A DNA stretch of 12,898 bases from JAHFUI01 sp041485905. GTDB taxonomy: Bacteria > Acidobacteriota > Vicinamibacteria > Vicinamibacterales > CAVVIG01. A model generated the notes under the pieces. It saw only the letters and a list, made by a program, of their open reading frames with translations. It made no database searches and was not told the DNA's origin. Shown piece by piece: positions 11,586-12,898 of this stretch (the stretch's first letter is position 1; each line of letters begins with the position of its first letter). Where the stretch lies: assembly GCA_041485905.1 (NCBI GenBank), contig JBGPKK010000131.1:1-12898 (forward strand), in the 5' to 3' direction. Position numbers and translations under genes: made by a program.

Positions 11586-12898
11586 ACTCGACGTTGAAGA
11601 GTCTGCTGTTCTGGATGGTGCTGGTCGTGGTCGGCGTTGCCATTTGGAACTTTTCGACCAAATGGCAGCGGCCCGACCGCCCGGTCAATTTCAGCGAGTT
11701 CATGTCGTGGGCTGACGCCGGAAACGTCGCCAAGGTCGAGATTGTGGGCCAGGACGTCAACGGCGTGACCAAGGCCGGCGAGGCGTTCCACACCTACGCG
11801 CCCACCCAGTACGAAGGCCTGGTCAACAAGCTCATCGATCGCGGCGTGGTCGTGAACTCGAAAGAGCAGACGGCCAGCCCATGGGCGTCCCTGCTGTACT
11901 CCTGGGGTCCGGTCATGTTGATGATCGGCTTCTGGATCTTCTTCATGCGCCAGATGCAGAGCGGCGGCAACAAGGCGCTGTCGTTCGGCAAGAGCAAGGC
12001 GAAGCTCTCCTCCAGCTCACAGAAGAAGGTGACGTTCAAGGACGTCGCCGGCGTGGACGAAGCGAAGGAGGAGCTCCAGGAAATCATAGAGTTCCTCAAA
12101 GAACCGCAGAAATTTCAGAAGCTTGGCGGCCACATCCCCAAAGGCGTGCTGCTGATGGGCCCTCCGGGCACCGGCAAGACGCTGCTCGCGCGCGCGGTGG
12201 CTGGTGAAGCCAACGTGCCGTTCTTCTCGATCAGCGGCTCCGATTTCGTCGAGATGTTTGTCGGCGTCGGCGCGAGCCGCGTCCGGGATCTGTTCGAGCA
12301 GGGCAAAAAGAACGCGCCGTGCATCGTGTTCATCGACGAGATCGACGCGGTCGGCCGCCATCGTGGCGCCGGGCTCGGCGGCGGGCACGACGAGCGCGAG
12401 CAGACGTTGAACCAGCTCCTCGTCGAGATGGACGGGTTCGAATCGAACGAAGGCGTCATCCTCGTGGCCGCGACAAACCGGCCCGACGTGCTGGATCCCG
12501 CGCTGCTCCGCCCGGGCCGATTCGATCGCCGTATTGTCGTGAACCGGCCGGACGTGAAGGGCCGGGAAGGGATCCTCGGGGTCCACACGCGCAAGATTCC
12601 GATGGCCGACGATGTGGAGATCGCGGTGCTGGCTCGAGGCTCTGCCGGTTTCTCGGGCGCTGACCTGGCGAACCTGGTGAACGAAGCGGCGCTCAACGCC
12701 GCGCGGTTCAACCAGAAAGTCGTCCGCATGGCCGACTTCGAGTACGCCAAAGACAAAGTGATGATGGGCGCGGAGCGCCGATCCATGTTGATTACTGAGG
12801 AGGAGAAGCGCATCACCGCCCTCCACGAGGCGGGACACGCGCTGCTCGCCGCGCTCCTGCCGTACGCCGACCCCGTCCACAAGGTCACGATCGTGCCC
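11582..12898 (+). CDS. ftsH: ATP-dependent zinc metalloprotease FtsH (3' end beyond window)
   Basis: FtsH is a hexameric inner-membrane AAA+ protease that degrades misfolded membrane proteins and some regulators. The window holds the first 439 codons. Transmembrane helix 1 spans about 5-21 (LKSLLFWMVLVVVGVAIW); a short periplasmic domain of about 75 residues follows, with a typical V-N-F-S-E-F segment; helix 2 lies at about 101-121 (WASLLYSWGPVMLMIGFWIF). The AAA domain has Walker A GPPGTGKT (193-200), Walker B C-I-V-F-I-D-E-I-D (247-255), and the second region of homology with Arg313 and Arg316 (R-P-G-R-F-D-R). The zinc site H-E-A-G-H is at 415-419, just before the window ends. Start GTG 11582 has a strong ribosome-binding site and overlaps the tilS stop, so the two are translationally coupled. 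Confidence 0.97.
   Translation, partial: MNSTLKSLLFWMVLVVVGVAIWNFSTKWQRPDRPVNFSEFMSWADAGNVAKVEIVGQDVNGVTKAGEAFHTYAPTQYEGLVNKLIDRGVVVNSKEQTASPWASLLYSWGPVMLMIGFWIFFMRQMQSGGNKALSFGKSKAKLSSSSQKKVTFKDVAGVDEAKEELQEIIEFLKEPQKFQKLGGHIPKGVLLMGPPGTGKTLLARAVAGEANVPFFSISGSDFVEMFVGVGASRVRDLFEQGKKNAPCIVFIDEIDAVGRHRGAGLGGGHDEREQTLNQLLVEMDGFESNEGVILVAATNRPDVLDPALLRPGRFDRRIVVNRPDVKGREGILGVHTRKIPMADDVEIAVLARGSAGFSGADLANLVNEAALNAARFNQKVVRMADFEYAKDKVMMGAERRSMLITEEEKRITALHEAGHALLAALLPYADPVHKVTIVP

Noticed and set aside
12017..12880. Minus-strand open frame opposite ftsH
   Set aside because: A shadow of FtsH, whose Walker, arginine-finger and zinc motifs are all intact on the plus strand.

Overview
The window is GC-rich bacterial chromosomal DNA, densely packed and with a strong G/C bias at third codon positions. 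Gene content and order (ruvC-ruvA-ruvB-fabH-DUF4112; queA; tilS-ftsH), frequent GTG/TTG starts, and spacers built from short-word repeats suggest a soil-type Acidobacteriota, perhaps the Vicinamibacteria (Gp6) group. That placement is inference from style; no rRNA or other phylogenetic marker was tested.

Left block (1-4234, all +): the 3' end of ruvC, then ruvA and ruvB (the Holliday-junction resolvasome), fabH (initiation of fatty-acid synthesis), a small DUF4112 membrane protein, and a conserved protein of unknown function. Stops and starts touch or overlap at several junctions (ruvC/ruvA by 4 bp; ruvB/fabH by 7 bp if the GTG start of fabH is used; DUF4112 and the unknown gene directly abutting), so this looks like one operon.

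Middle block (4235-8770): a gene-poor spacer with hairpins, then a minus-strand gene for an exported GlcG/HbpS-like (DUF336) protein. Across a roughly 420-bp divergent region lies a plus-strand gene for a secreted subtilisin-like protease. Its last 225 residues are an array of about 22 units of a six-residue motif, N-I-[IV]-W-G-T. This array is the most unusual element of the window. A GNAT acetyltransferase follows, after a tiny five-codon duplicated reading frame.

Right block (8807-12898, all +): queA (queuosine synthesis), a repeat-rich spacer, a tRNA with anticodon CAT, tilS (lysidine synthesis on tRNA-Ile CAU) and the 5' part of ftsH (membrane AAA protease), whose GTG start overlaps the tilS stop. 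It is a tRNA wobble-base modification cluster joined to the widespread tilS-ftsH pair.

A second theme is a set of six short-word repeat or REP-like tracts at gene boundaries. Three are, or may be, translated in frame: at the start of fabH, at the end of the unknown gene, and in the middle of tilS. The tilS tract shares an exact 14-bp word with the ruvA-ruvB spacer in inverted orientation.
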